NCBI RefSeq assembly: GCF_030930995.1
Contig: NZ_CP133217.1
Location: 1,974,001-2,038,000 of the forward strand
Origin: Thiothrix subterranea
GTDB lineage: Bacteria > Pseudomonadota > Gammaproteobacteria > Thiotrichales > Thiotrichaceae
Reading direction: 5' to 3'
Length of the DNA stretch: 64,000 nucleotides
A model generated the notes under the pieces. It was not told the DNA's origin. It was given only the letters and a program-made list of their open reading frames with translations, and did no database searches. Positions 36,552-47,335 of the stretch are shown in pieces. The stretch's first letter is position 1. Every line of letters begins with the position of its first letter. The translations under genes were made by a program, and so were the position numbers.

Positions 36552-38018
36552 TTATACCGGCAAATGCAAGCGTACCCGCGCACCCACATACGGTGACACC
36601 AGCAGTTCAATTTTGCCGCCAATGGCTGACACAATTTCGGTACTGACCGCCATGCCAATGCCCTGACCATCGCTTTTACTGTCTTCACGAATCCCGCGTT
36701 GCAATAATTTTGCGGGGTTATTGAGTGGAAAGCCCATGCCATCATCGTCAATATCAATGACTAGCAGGTTGTCTTCGTGATGCGCGGAGATTTCCACCAC
36801 GTCTTTGCAGAAACGGCAGGCATTATTCAGCAGGTTGCCAAACAGTTCCATCATGTCTTCGGCATCCATGCGGCACTTGGCGTATTCGTCGACATTGATG
36901 CGAATTTCAAAGGGTTTGTCACGGTAAACTTTCTGTAAGGTTTCGCGCAGTCGGAACAGCACGGGGCGTACCGGCTGGGATAAAATCATCGCGCCTTGGT
37001 TTGTTACCATAGCACGGCGTAATTGATGCCCAATGATTTCACGGATGCGTTCGATTTGCGTTTCAAATACCGTGGTAGCAATTTTGTAGCTTGGATCTAA
37101 GTTGGCTTCACGGCGCAATTGATCCAGTTGGTTTTGCATCGCGGTCAACGGGGTTTTGATGCTATGCGCCAAATCATCCAACGTATCTTTGTAACGCTGC
37201 TTTTGGCCTTTTTCGTAACTCAATAAACCATTCAGCGCGTTTTTGACCGGGATTAATTCTTCAGGGTAATGGTCATGGATGCTATCGCGCGCACCGGCCT
37301 CAATCGCTTTGACTTCATTCTCAAATTCTTTAATCGGGGCGACCACCCAAAAACTCAGCGCCAGTTGCGCAATCAATACCAGTACGGCGGATAGAAACAA
37401 TAAGATCGCAAATTTTTGGCGCATGTCCTGCATTTCTTTTTCAATATCCGCGATAGAAACGCCCACAATAAACTGGAACGTGCCGTATTTTGGCTGGAAA
37501 AAGCTTTGAATCGCCAACAAATACTCCTGATCGTATGTTTGTAGCGCGGTTGGATCATCTTTCAGGCGAAGCGTATTTTTAGGTGGCAAAGGTTTGAGCT
37601 GATCGAAAGTGGGTTCAAAGCTGGTTTTTAACACCTTACTGATTTTGAAGTGCAGGTAATAATCTTCGTCGACCAGATCATTGGGCTTGCTGAGGGTAGC
37701 GGCGCTCCAAACCACTTGGGCTTTCTCGATATTGATCACATACGCGAAATGGTTTTGGGTGACGTCATCCAGATTGTGCTCACTGATCCTTTGCTGAGCT
37801 TTGGCTAACATATCCGCGTCGGGCAGGATGCCGAATTGACCATCTTGAAAGTTCAAATACCCCAGTACATCGTAAGATATTTCCCTTAATTCGGTCTTTT
37901 TTTGTTCAATTTTATAACTGTAAGAAAACCAGTGCAGCATGATGCCTAGCATCAGAATACCGACCATAATAACGCCAAACCCACTGATGAGTTGGCGGCT
38001 ACGTAAGGAGCTGAGCAT
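36552..38018 (-). CDS. PhoQ-like sensor histidine kinase
   Basis: A 488-residue membrane kinase. TM1 (about 13-33), a periplasmic sensor region (about 34-205) and TM2 (about 205-228) are followed by a HAMP linker, then HisKA with the phospho-His in LDDLAHSIKTPLTAM. The HATPase_c domain has LFGNLLNNACRF, DIDDDGMGFP and GQGIGMAV. The short 'HSIKTPL' H-box and domain plan match PhoQ-type kinases, which respond to divalent cations, acid pH and antimicrobial peptides; the actual signal is unknown. It lies 24 nt downstream of its response regulator, both on the minus strand. Confidence 0.85.
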   Translation of the reverse strand: MLSSLRSRQLISGFGVIMVGILMLGIMLHWFSYSYKIEQKKTELREISYDVLGYLNFQDGQFGILPDADMLAKAQQRISEHNLDDVTQNHFAYVINIEKAQVVWSAATLSKPNDLVDEDYYLHFKISKVLKTSFEPTFDQLKPLPPKNTLRLKDDPTALQTYDQEYLLAIQSFFQPKYGTFQFIVGVSIADIEKEMQDMRQKFAILLFLSAVLVLIAQLALSFWVVAPIKEFENEVKAIEAGARDSIHDHYPEELIPVKNALNGLLSYEKGQKQRYKDTLDDLAHSIKTPLTAMQNQLDQLRREANLDPSYKIATTVFETQIERIREIIGHQLRRAMVTNQGAMILSQPVRPVLFRLRETLQKVYRDKPFEIRINVDEYAKCRMDAEDMMELFGNLLNNACRFCKDVVEISAHHEDNLLVIDIDDDGMGFPLNNPAKLLQRGIREDSKSDGQGIGMAVSTEIVSAIGGKIELLVSPYVGARVRLHLPV

Positions 38019-38042
38019 AAAGGTTGCTACCGAATACGGGTT

Positions 38043-38744
38043 TTACGTGCGTGTTAAGGTGAAACGGTAGCCGCGCCCGCGCAGGGTCTCGATCGGCTTC
38101 AGCGTATCATCCGGGTCTAATTTAATGCGCAAACGGCGGATAAATACCTCAATCACATTGCTATCGCGGTCGGTATCTTCTTCGTACAAGCTGTCGGTTA
38201 AGCGTGTTTTGGAAATCACTTCACCCGCGTGCAACATTAAATGCTCCAATACGCGGTATTCATAAGCCGTTAGGGTGATTTCCGTTTCGTTAACATACAC
38301 CCGTTGTTCGGAGGTATTTAAGCGAATCGGGCCGCAACTGAGTTCGGCTTGTGTCCAACGTCCGGTACGGCGCAATTGCACGCGCAAACGGGCGATAAGC
38401 TCTTCGGTATGAAACGGTTTGGTAACGTAATCGTCAGCACCGGCTTCCAACCCTTCCACCTTGCTTTGCCAGCGGTCACGCGCGGTCAGAATAATGATGG
38501 GATAACTCAAGCCTTTGGCACGAATGGCACGGATAATATCCAAACCCAGATCATTATTGACAGGGCTGCCTTTGGATTGGGGTAATCCTAAGTCAATGAC
38601 TGCAATATCAATGGGGTATTCGAGAGCAACATACAGCCCTTGGGAACCATCAGCAGCCAAATCCACGGTAAAACCGCTCTTTTTTAAGTTTTCAGCGATT
38701 TGTTCGCGGATGATGTTTTCGTCTTCTATTATCAGTACGCGCAT
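38043..38744 (-). CDS. OmpR/PhoP-family response regulator
   Basis: A 233-residue two-domain regulator: receiver (IIEDE, phospho-acceptor D51 in AVIDLGLPQ, K in YVTKPF) and a winged-helix DNA-binding domain (TAYEYRVLEHLM, RRLRIKLDP, TLRGRGYRF). PhoP-like. An insertion QSKGSPVNND follows the phospho-Asp and lengthens the beta3-alpha3 loop compared with E. coli PhoP. It is the first gene of the regulator-kinase pair; the PepSY-like gene upstream, on the same strand, may be a target or modulator. Confidence 0.9.
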   Translation of the reverse strand: MRVLIIEDENIIREQIAENLKKSGFTVDLAADGSQGLYVALEYPIDIAVIDLGLPQSKGSPVNNDLGLDIIRAIRAKGLSYPIIILTARDRWQSKVEGLEAGADDYVTKPFHTEELIARLRVQLRRTGRWTQAELSCGPIRLNTSEQRVYVNETEITLTAYEYRVLEHLMLHAGEVISKTRLTDSLYEEDTDRDSNVIEVFIRRLRIKLDPDDTLKPIETLRGRGYRFTLTRT

Positions 38745-38893
38745 AACACGGCTCTTTTTTGATTGGTCAACGGATTATCGTTTGAATGTATAAGGGAGTC
38801 TTAATTAATCAGCAAGCTCCGAAAGGGTGATCATACACCAGCTTGCGGGCAATAAAAAACCATCAATAGCGGATATTAATAAAAATTATAAAA

Positions 38894-38929
38894 AAATACC
38901 CGAAGATTCGGGCAGAACCTCGGGTATTT
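38894..38929 (-). terminator. Intrinsic terminator after the PepSY-like gene
   Basis: Stem AAATACCCGA / TCGGGTATTT (10 bp) with a 16-nt loop. On the minus strand it is followed by a T-tract (TTTTTATAATTTTT), so it ends the minus-strand transcript of the gene at 38973-39275. Confidence 0.68.
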
Positions 38930-38972
38930 AAATAAAATATTCTCTATTTTTCAATAATTTGTGGGATATTCT

Positions 38973-39275
38973 TTAGTCGCTGCAAGCAACTTTGATGGTT
39001 AAGTATTCACCTTCTAACGAAAGCATCCGCACGATATGGCAATCTGGATAGTCGGATAGCGGTTTTTCTTGAACAGAAAGCACTCGCCCTTTATAGGTTG
39101 CTTTCACTTTTGAGAGCACCGCATCGCGTCCTATCGGCTCACTGGGGTTGGTGCGTTTCAGTGAAATTTTCTTTTCACTATCGGCGGCAACCGCAATGCT
39201 TGGCAGTATGGTGTTCGTAGCACCCACTACCATTACGCTGCATAAAGCAGCAAACATGGATCGTTTGAAATCCAT
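38973..39275 (-). CDS. Periplasmic PepSY-like small protein
   Basis: A 100-residue exported protein: signal peptide (about 1-30, ending SIAVAADSE), then a domain with the PepSY-like pattern VLSKVKATYKGRVLSVQEKPL...YLTIKV. Such proteins often lie beside two-component systems, as here next to a PhoPQ-like pair, and may tune kinase activity or inhibit proteases. Two Cys near the C-terminus (DCHIV and VACSD) could form a disulfide. The start at 39275 is supported by AGGGGAA; the longer frame to 39344 adds a non-signal leader. Confidence 0.65.
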   Translation of the reverse strand: MDFKRSMFAALCSVMVVGATNTILPSIAVAADSEKKISLKRTNPSEPIGRDAVLSKVKATYKGRVLSVQEKPLSDYPDCHIVRMLSLEGEYLTIKVACSD

Positions 39276-39462
39276 CGTGTTTCCCCTGTTACATAAAAAA
39301 TCATCAAAAACTCTGAAACTATCCCTAAAAGGATGTGAGTTCATTATTGAAAAGTATATTAATCAATCAAAACTTAACTGAGGGTGAATGTGGATTAGTT
39401 ATTTTTATGTATCATGATGATAATTATAGGAAAACCTTTAAACAAAATAATGCCTGAATTGG

Positions 39463-40608
39463 TCACTTTTTTATCGAGAAAATACCGTTGGTCAGGAGTT
39501 CTTGTAGCGTGTCAAAACAGGAGGAGTCGCTTAAAAAATATGAATAATCTTTGTGCAATAGCATGGCTGACCGGCAAAGGTATTCAATAAATTGAAGGTG
39601 TTGGCTATCTATGCAGTAATGATTGCCGTTCGCAAATAGATGTATGTCATTGCCTAATTGAAAGTACAGTATCCGTGCATCTAGTGATTTTTCAAAGCGT
39701 TTTTTATGCCGAATCAGGCGGCTAAGTTCCGCCCGGCTGATGGGTTCTGCTTCACAGGGTTGTGCGCCTGCCTTCGGTGTCGTTAAGTATTTTCCTACCC
39801 AGCGCTGCAACGATTGTTCATCTTGTGGCAGTGCATCGACCACAAAATCAATCAGCCTATCCATATCCGCAGTGGTTAACTCACCGGGATTGGCTTGTGG
39901 TGTACGTTCTAAATCCGTGAAGCGTTGTTGCAACCGCGCATCTTCCAGCGAATCTTCAAGCAGCTTTTCCAACATATCGGCTTGGGAGGGGGCGCGGAAG
40001 CCGATGGAATAGGTCATGCATTCGTTCAGCGCAACCCCGTAATGCGGCACATTCGGGGGCAGATAGAGCAAATCACCCGGTTCGACAATCCATTCCTGCT
40101 CCGCTTGGAAGTCGCGCATGATGCGTAATTCCAAATCAGGCAGGAAATTATCGGCGGGGGCAGGTTGCGTGGTGATTTGCCAGCGACGTTGCCCTTGCGC
40201 TTGTAGCAGGAAAACGTCGTAGGCATCCACATGCGGGCCTACCGAGCCGCCTTCCACCGCAAAGCTGATCATCAAATCGTCGATGCGCCAGTCGGGGATA
40301 AAGCGGAACGGTTCCATCACGGCCTTTAATTCGGGCAAATGCTGGTCGGTGTCGTTGACCAGCAATGTCCAATGCGTTGCAGGCAGGTTGCTGAAATCGT
40401 CGTCGTCGAACGCGCCGTGGCGTACTTCCCACGGGTGTTCGCCGCCTTGTTCGATGACAATGCGGGCAGTATCGGTTTCACACGCCAAGCCCGCGAGTTC
40501 GTCTTGCGTGATGGGCGATTGGAAATTGGGGAAGGCTTGGCGGATCAGCAGGGGCTTTTTTTGCCAGTAATCGCGCAGAAACTCTTCAACAGAAATATCA
40601 CCAAACAT
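39463..40608 (-). CDS. roxA: Ribosomal protein uL16 3-hydroxylase RoxA (YcfD)
   Basis: Cupin/JmjC-fold 2-oxoglutarate oxygenase that hydroxylates an arginine of ribosomal protein uL16. The 381 residues show the Fe(II) HxD pair in GPHVDAYDVFLLQ and the distal His in YLPPNVPHYGVAL, with WQKKPLLIRQAFP near the N-terminus typical of the YcfD/MINA family. The C-terminal winged-helix region begins near 280. Its ATG follows the purB stop without a gap (TAAATG on the minus strand), so the two genes are probably co-translated. Confidence 0.92.
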   Translation of the reverse strand: MFGDISVEEFLRDYWQKKPLLIRQAFPNFQSPITQDELAGLACETDTARIVIEQGGEHPWEVRHGAFDDDDFSNLPATHWTLLVNDTDQHLPELKAVMEPFRFIPDWRIDDLMISFAVEGGSVGPHVDAYDVFLLQAQGQRRWQITTQPAPADNFLPDLELRIMRDFQAEQEWIVEPGDLLYLPPNVPHYGVALNECMTYSIGFRAPSQADMLEKLLEDSLEDARLQQRFTDLERTPQANPGELTTADMDRLIDFVVDALPQDEQSLQRWVGKYLTTPKAGAQPCEAEPISRAELSRLIRHKKRFEKSLDARILYFQLGNDIHLFANGNHYCIDSQHLQFIEYLCRSAMLLHKDYSYFLSDSSCFDTLQELLTNGIFSIKK

Positions 40609-42024
<1,416 letters not shown>

Positions 42025-42118
42025 TCATCGGGTGTTAAGTCTGTTAATGTGGATGAAACTATTGTTTGGAGGCATTCATCAAGGATTAATTAAATTGTTA
42101 AGTTTGCGTATATTTTTA

Positions 42119-42147
42119 TTGAAAGTGTTTTCTGCTTAAATTACTAT
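42119..42147 (+). promoter_or_regulatory. Candidate sigma-70 promoter of the cas operon
   Basis: TTGAAA (5/6), a 17-nt spacer, TACTAT (4/6), 59 nt before the cas3 start, in the AT-rich purB-cas3 gap (41977-42206). The rest of this gap holds no gene. Confidence 0.6.
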
Positions 42148-42158
42148 CATTAGTAATT
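42139..42158. promoter_or_regulatory. Palindrome overlapping the cas promoter -10
   Basis: A perfect 8-bp inverted repeat, AATTACTA-TCAT-TAGTAATT, covers the -10 element. Its position suits a repressor operator; the binding protein is unknown. Confidence 0.5.
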
Positions 42159-42206
42159 ATGGGGTGGGTAGCCATCACGGTTGCCAAATAAATCAAGGGG
42201 CAATTC

Positions 42207-44708
42207 ATGGGCGATGTCTGTTCGAGAGTCAGCGATGCGGTGATTATTGCGCATCAGCGTGAGAAAGATGGTGCAAAGCAAACGTTGCAGCAGCATTTAC
42301 AGGGCGTAGCCAATCTTTCAAAAATAGCAGCGGCAAAACTGGGGCTGGATGATGCAGGTGAGCTTATTGGCTTACTGCACGACCTTGGCAAGTACAGCAA
42401 AGAGTTTCAGGACTACATCAATTCGGCGCTTGGCAATATTGATTCGGATGCTGATGATTACGTTGACGCCAAAGGCAAAAAAGGCAAGGTTGACCACTCT
42501 ACTGCGGGCGCACAAGCCATTTGGGATGTGCTATCACAGCAAGGGCAACTGCAATCCATCACGGCACAAATTCTTGCGCTTTGTATCGCTTCTCACCATT
42601 CGGGTTTGATTGATTGTCTTGAGTCGAATAGTCATACGCCTGCTTGGGATAAATTTTCCAATCGGATGCGTAAGTCAGAGGATCGCGCCCATCTCGAAGA
42701 AGCGTTGTCAAAAATGGATGAAGCCATCCAGCAACGTTTTCAGCAATTGATGGCATCACCGACCTTACATACGTCCGTCATCAATAAGCTGACAGACATT
42801 GGTAAGCAAAACAAAAGCGGTGCGCTGACTGCCAGTTTCAAGCAAGGGCTATTAGTCAGATTATTGTTCAGTTGCCTGATTGATGCTGACCGAGTGGATA
42901 CCGCTGATTTTGAAAGTCCAGTCGCTGCTCAAAAACGCTTGAAAGGGCGTTATGCCAGTTTCGACAAGCTGATTACCCGACTGGAAACAAAACTCGCTAG
43001 TTTCAAGGCGGATACGGACGTTAACAAAATCCGTAAACAGATTTCCGATCATTGCTTGCAACGTGCTAACAGCAAACCCGGCATTTTCACGTTGTCCGTT
43101 CCTACGGGGGGCGGCAAGACGTTGGCAAGCCTGCGTTTTGCCCTAAACCACGCCCAAACGCATGAGTTGGAACGAATCATTTATATCATTCCTTTCACCT
43201 CCATCATTGACCAGAATGCTGAGGAAACCCGCAAGATTCTTGAACCTCAAGGCTGTGGTGATGAAGGCAATATTGTGCTGGAACACCACTCCAACCTCAC
43301 ACCTGAAGAACAGACGTGGAAAACCAAAATTCTCTCAGAAAATTGGGATGCACCCGTGGTTTATACGACGATGGTACAGTTCCTTGAAACGCTGTTTGGT
43401 TCGGGTACTCGCGGCGCACGCCGAATGCACCAACTTTCCAAATCCGTCTTAATCTTTGATGAAATTCAAACCCTGCCCATCAATTGTGTTCACCTGTTCA
43501 ATAATGCCATCCACTTTCTGGTTGATCACTGTGGTAGTTCTGTGGTGTTGTGTACGGCAACCCAGCCTTTATTGAATGAAGTTGATCCGAAAAAAGGTCG
43601 GATTGAACTTGCTCCTGACAGTGAAATGATGCCCGAAGTCAAAGAACTGTTTGCGGACTTGCGGCGTGTTGAAGTCATTGACCAGCAGAAATCTGGCGGT
43701 TGGAGCTTTGATGAGGTGGCTGATTTTGCCATTGAGGAAATCACGCAATGCGGTAGTTGCCTCGTCATCGTCAATACTAAAAAAGCGGCGCAAAAAATCT
43801 TTGAGCTTTGTAAATCACAAATGGATAACAACATTTTCCATTTGAGCACCAGTATGTGTCCGGCGCACCGTAAAGCGATATTAAGCCAAGTCAGGCAGTT
43901 GCTTGAGGCAGATGAAGACGTGCTGTGTATCAGCACCCAATTGATTGAGGCTGGGGTCGATGTCGATTTTGGTGCTGTTATTCGCTTTACGGCTGGACTG
44001 GATTCGATTGCGCAAGCCGCAGGACGCTGCAATCGGAACGGTAAACGTCCCACAAAAGGGCGCGTGAGTATTGTGAATCCAGCCGAGGAAAACCTCGATA
44101 TGCTACCTAGCATCAAGGAAGGTAAGCAGATCACGGAACGCTTATTGCGTGAGTTTGAGGATAATCCTGAACGGTTTGATCAGGGTGATTTGATTGGCCC
44201 AACGGCGATGCAATGGTATTTCCGTTACTACTTCTTTGAGCGACAAGATGAAATGACTTATCCGGTCAAGTCTATCGGTTGGGATGACAACTTACTGGGA
44301 TTGCTATCGAGTAATGAGAAGCTGGTTCAGGATTACGGGCGGGTCAACAAAACTAAGCCCGCGATTTATTTCAAGCAGTCTTTTATGACCGCTGCGAAAG
44401 CGTTCAAAGCCATTGATGCCCCAACTCGTGGGATTATTGTGCCGTATGACAAGCGTGGTAATGAAATCATCACTGCTTTGTGTGCCGCTTACGAACCCGA
44501 TAAGCAATTTGCCCTGCTACGAGAAGCGCAGCAATACACCGTCAATATTTTTCCTAATCTGCTGACAGCGTTGGATGAGGCTGAAGCCATTCATGCTGTT
44601 CAGGACGGTATCGACATTTTGTACCTGATGAAACCAGAGTATTACAGCGAACACTTTGGACTTGCGAACATCCCAACCAAAAAGGGAACAAATTTTTATG
44701 ACTTTTAG
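42207..44708 (+). CDS. cas3: Type I-C CRISPR-associated helicase-nuclease Cas3
   Basis: Effector nuclease-helicase recruited by Cascade to unwind and degrade target DNA. The 833 residues begin with an HD nuclease domain: H30, HD in LLHDLGKYSKEF (H58, D59), DHSTAGAQA (H97) and ASHHSG (H130/H131). The SF2 helicase follows, with Walker A VPTGGGKTLAS near 304, the DEAD-like box LIFDEIQTLP near 418, and motif VI AAGRCNRNGKR. It is the first gene of the operon. Cas5c starts 11 nt before its stop. AAGGGGCAATTC precedes the ATG as RBS. Confidence 0.96.
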   Translation: MGDVCSRVSDAVIIAHQREKDGAKQTLQQHLQGVANLSKIAAAKLGLDDAGELIGLLHDLGKYSKEFQDYINSALGNIDSDADDYVDAKGKKGKVDHSTAGAQAIWDVLSQQGQLQSITAQILALCIASHHSGLIDCLESNSHTPAWDKFSNRMRKSEDRAHLEEALSKMDEAIQQRFQQLMASPTLHTSVINKLTDIGKQNKSGALTASFKQGLLVRLLFSCLIDADRVDTADFESPVAAQKRLKGRYASFDKLITRLETKLASFKADTDVNKIRKQISDHCLQRANSKPGIFTLSVPTGGGKTLASLRFALNHAQTHELERIIYIIPFTSIIDQNAEETRKILEPQGCGDEGNIVLEHHSNLTPEEQTWKTKILSENWDAPVVYTTMVQFLETLFGSGTRGARRMHQLSKSVLIFDEIQTLPINCVHLFNNAIHFLVDHCGSSVVLCTATQPLLNEVDPKKGRIELAPDSEMMPEVKELFADLRRVEVIDQQKSGGWSFDEVADFAIEEITQCGSCLVIVNTKKAAQKIFELCKSQMDNNIFHLSTSMCPAHRKAILSQVRQLLEADEDVLCISTQLIEAGVDVDFGAVIRFTAGLDSIAQAAGRCNRNGKRPTKGRVSIVNPAEENLDMLPSIKEGKQITERLLREFEDNPERFDQGDLIGPTAMQWYFRYYFFERQDEMTYPVKSIGWDDNLLGLLSSNEKLVQDYGRVNKTKPAIYFKQSFMTAAKAFKAIDAPTRGIIVPYDKRGNEIITALCAAYEPDKQFALLREAQQYTVNIFPNLLTALDEAEAIHAVQDGIDILYLMKPEYYSEHFGLANIPTKKGTNFYDF

Positions 44709-45411
44709 ATCCAAAACCTACGAGTTCAAGGTGTGGGGGCGATACGCCTTATTCACTGATCCTGTCACTAAGATTGGTGGGGAGAAATGTTCGTACCATA
44801 TCCCGACGTATGAAGCCCTGAAGGGTGTCGCGAAGTCGATTTATTGGAAGCCGACTATCGTTTGGGTGATTGATGAGGTTCGTATCATGAAACCCATCCG
44901 CACCCAAACCAAAGGGACGAAGCCACTCGTGTTCAGTGGTGGGAATACGTTAGCTATCTATACCTTTCTAGCCGATGCGGAATATCAAGTACGGGCGCAT
45001 TTTGAATGGAATCTCCAACGTCCAGAACTGGAACATGACCGTAATGCCGCCAAACATTTGGCGATGGCGGAACGCGCATTAAAACGCGGCGGGCGACAGG
45101 ATATTTTTCTCGGCACTCGTGACTGTCAGGGTTACGTTGAACCGTGTGAATTTGGTTCTGGCGAAGGGCATTACGACAACATCGACGAGTTGGGTTTTGG
45201 GTTGATGTTCCACGGTTTTGATTACCCCGATGAAACGGGGGGCAACGCATTACATGCACGTTTTTGGTATCCGACGATGAAAAAAGGCGTGATCTGTTTT
45301 GACAGGCCGGAACAATGCCAAACCAGAAAATACGTGCGCGAGATGGAATCAAAGCAATTCAATCAGGGCGAGAACTTTTCGGTATTGACCGATGAGGAGA
45401 TTGAAGCATGA
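44698..45411 (+). CDS. cas5c: Cas5c (Cas5d) crRNA-processing endoribonuclease
   Basis: In type I-C systems Cas5 replaces Cas6: it cuts the repeat transcript and stays bound to the crRNA 5' handle. The 237 residues (MTFRSKTYEFKVWGRYALFTDP) include the catalytic Lys-His pair in NAAKHLAMAERAL (K119, H120), equivalent to K116/H117 of the Bacillus halodurans enzyme, and a candidate catalytic Tyr (Y38 in HIPTYEALKG). I start at the ATG at 44698; an upstream GTG/ATG-type extension to 44656 lies inside cas3. The stop overlaps the cas8c start (ATGA). Confidence 0.93.
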   Translation: MTFRSKTYEFKVWGRYALFTDPVTKIGGEKCSYHIPTYEALKGVAKSIYWKPTIVWVIDEVRIMKPIRTQTKGTKPLVFSGGNTLAIYTFLADAEYQVRAHFEWNLQRPELEHDRNAAKHLAMAERALKRGGRQDIFLGTRDCQGYVEPCEFGSGEGHYDNIDELGFGLMFHGFDYPDETGGNALHARFWYPTMKKGVICFDRPEQCQTRKYVREMESKQFNQGENFSVLTDEEIEA

Positions 45412-47318
45412 GCTGGTTACAACAACTGTATGACACCTATGAAGAATGCAGCAAAGTACCTGAATTTGTTTCAGGCGATAATCCACTGCTGCCTATTTGC
45501 CATACCACGCAGAACGCCCATATCGAGGTTATTCTGGATGGCGAGGGGCATTTTTTACGGGCGAAGGTGCTATCCAAAGGTGAGTTACTGACCGTTGTAC
45601 CTTGTACAGAAGGTTCGGCTGGGCGTTCTGGTAGTAAGCCTGTCAATCATCCTTTGTGCGATAAGTTGCAATATGTGGCGGGTGATTACGTGGTATTGGG
45701 CGGCGACGTGACGGTGGGATTCAGCAAAAATCCTCAAGAGCCTTATCAGAATTACCTGTCACAACTTGCAGCGTGGGTAAATTCTTCAGCTTCTCACCCT
45801 AAAGCCAAGGCTATTTATGAGTACGTTAGCAAGGGAACGCTGATTGCCGATTTGGTGAAAGCACAATGTTTATTTTTGGATGATAAGCAGCAATTGCTGA
45901 AAAAATGGGATAAAGATGAAGATGCACCTGCCATTTTCAAAATTCTGCCTGCTGGACAGACCACTGAAGCAGCTTTTATTCGTTGGCGTGTAGAAACACC
46001 AAGCGAGTTGGTAACGGCAACGTGGGAAGATCACAACCTGATGGCGGCATGGATTCGCTTTTATAATCAGCGCGAATCAACCAAAGGCTTGTGCATGGTG
46101 ACAGGTGAAACGGTTGCTTTAGCCACTCAGCATCCATCAGGGATTCGGCATGGTGCGGATAAAGCCAAACTGATTTCATCCAACGATTCATCTGGCTACA
46201 CTTTTAGGGGACGCTTTACTGACAGCGATGGTTCACAAGCGTGTTCGGTTTCATCCGAGGTTTCCCAAAAATCCCATAATGCGTTGCGTTGGTTAGTACA
46301 ACGTAAGCAAGCGTACCGCTTTGGTGATCAAGTCTTTGTGTCGTGGGCGAAGTCAGGAGAAGAAATTCCTGACCCATTCGCCGATAGCCATGCGTTATTA
46401 GGTACTGAACCGGAAGAGGATGAAACCACCAATATTGGCGATGTCGGGCAGGCATTTGCTAAACGCTTGTCGAAAAAAATCGCTGGTTATCAGGCTAATA
46501 TCGCTGATACCTCCAATATCATCGTCATGGGTTTGGATTCTGCAACACCGGGGCGGATGGCGATTACGTTTTATCGTGAATTAGAACGCTCCGAGTTTTT
46601 GGCGCGTCTTGAGCAATGGCATACGCAATTCGCATGGCATCAGAACTTTAGCAAGGACGTTAAATTCATTGGTACGCCCGCACCCAGAGATATTGCTGAA
46701 GCGGCTTATGGGCGACGTTTGGATGACAAACTAAAAAAGGCAGTCGTAGAGCGATTGCTACCTTGCATTATCGACCAATACCCCTTTCCGAATGATTTGA
46801 TGTTTTCCACGATTCAACGTGTTTCCAACCGTGTGGGCATGGATGGATGGGAGTGGGAAAAAACATTAGGCATTGCTTGTTCCCTGTTTCGGGGAACTCA
46901 TCAACAGGAGAATTACCGTATGAGTTTGGAAGAAGACCGCACTACCCGCGATTACCTGTATGGGCGGTTGCTAGCTGTAGCGGATTATATTGAAGAAGTT
47001 TCGTTGTCAGACAGTGAAAAGAACCGTCAAACCAATGCGGCTAGATTTATGCAACGGTTTGCCAGTAACCCTTACAAAACATGGCCGATGCTGTATGACC
47101 AGTTAACGCCTTACATTGCCAGATTGAAAGCCAACCGTAAGGGTTTGTGGATCAAACTCGAAAATTTGCTGGATGACATCAAATGCAAATTCACAGCAGA
47201 GATTTTTACGGATAACGCCCAACTTTCCGGCGAATACCTGTTGGCTTATCACTGCCAGCGTAAAGAGCTTTGGAAGAAGATTGAAAAAGACACTGCAACT
47301 GACCAGTCCGACGATTAA
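45408..47318 (+). CDS. cas8c: Type I-C Cascade large subunit Cas8c (Csd1)
   Basis: Large subunit that recognises the PAM and recruits Cas3. 636 residues, in the usual size range for Csd1; typical stretches are the N-terminal SWLQQLYDTYEEC, the ITFYRELERSEFLARLEQWH region, and a helical C-terminus. The last 132 codons are also an independent translation unit for Cas11c (see 46920). ATGA overlap with cas5c; an 18-nt gap to cas7c. Confidence 0.94.
   Translation: MSWLQQLYDTYEECSKVPEFVSGDNPLLPICHTTQNAHIEVILDGEGHFLRAKVLSKGELLTVVPCTEGSAGRSGSKPVNHPLCDKLQYVAGDYVVLGGDVTVGFSKNPQEPYQNYLSQLAAWVNSSASHPKAKAIYEYVSKGTLIADLVKAQCLFLDDKQQLLKKWDKDEDAPAIFKILPAGQTTEAAFIRWRVETPSELVTATWEDHNLMAAWIRFYNQRESTKGLCMVTGETVALATQHPSGIRHGADKAKLISSNDSSGYTFRGRFTDSDGSQACSVSSEVSQKSHNALRWLVQRKQAYRFGDQVFVSWAKSGEEIPDPFADSHALLGTEPEEDETTNIGDVGQAFAKRLSKKIAGYQANIADTSNIIVMGLDSATPGRMAITFYRELERSEFLARLEQWHTQFAWHQNFSKDVKFIGTPAPRDIAEAAYGRRLDDKLKKAVVERLLPCIIDQYPFPNDLMFSTIQRVSNRVGMDGWEWEKTLGIACSLFRGTHQQENYRMSLEEDRTTRDYLYGRLLAVADYIEEVSLSDSEKNRQTNAARFMQRFASNPYKTWPMLYDQLTPYIARLKANRKGLWIKLENLLDDIKCKFTAEIFTDNAQLSGEYLLAYHCQRKELWKKIEKDTATDQSDD
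46920..47318 (+). CDS. cas11c: Predicted Cas11c small subunit from an internal start in cas8c
   Basis: Within cas8c, codon 505 is an ATG in frame, preceded by AGGAG (46906-46910) at 9-nt spacing. This would give a 132-residue helical protein (MSLEEDRTTRDYLYGRLLAVA...), matching the size and origin of Cas11c in studied type I-C systems, where internal translation of cas8c supplies the small subunits of Cascade. The surrounding sequence is otherwise poor in such strong ribosome sites. Function is inferred from that precedent. Confidence 0.75.
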   Translation: MSLEEDRTTRDYLYGRLLAVADYIEEVSLSDSEKNRQTNAARFMQRFASNPYKTWPMLYDQLTPYIARLKANRKGLWIKLENLLDDIKCKFTAEIFTDNAQLSGEYLLAYHCQRKELWKKIEKDTATDQSDD

Positions 47319-47335
47319 TACAAGGAATTCAACAC

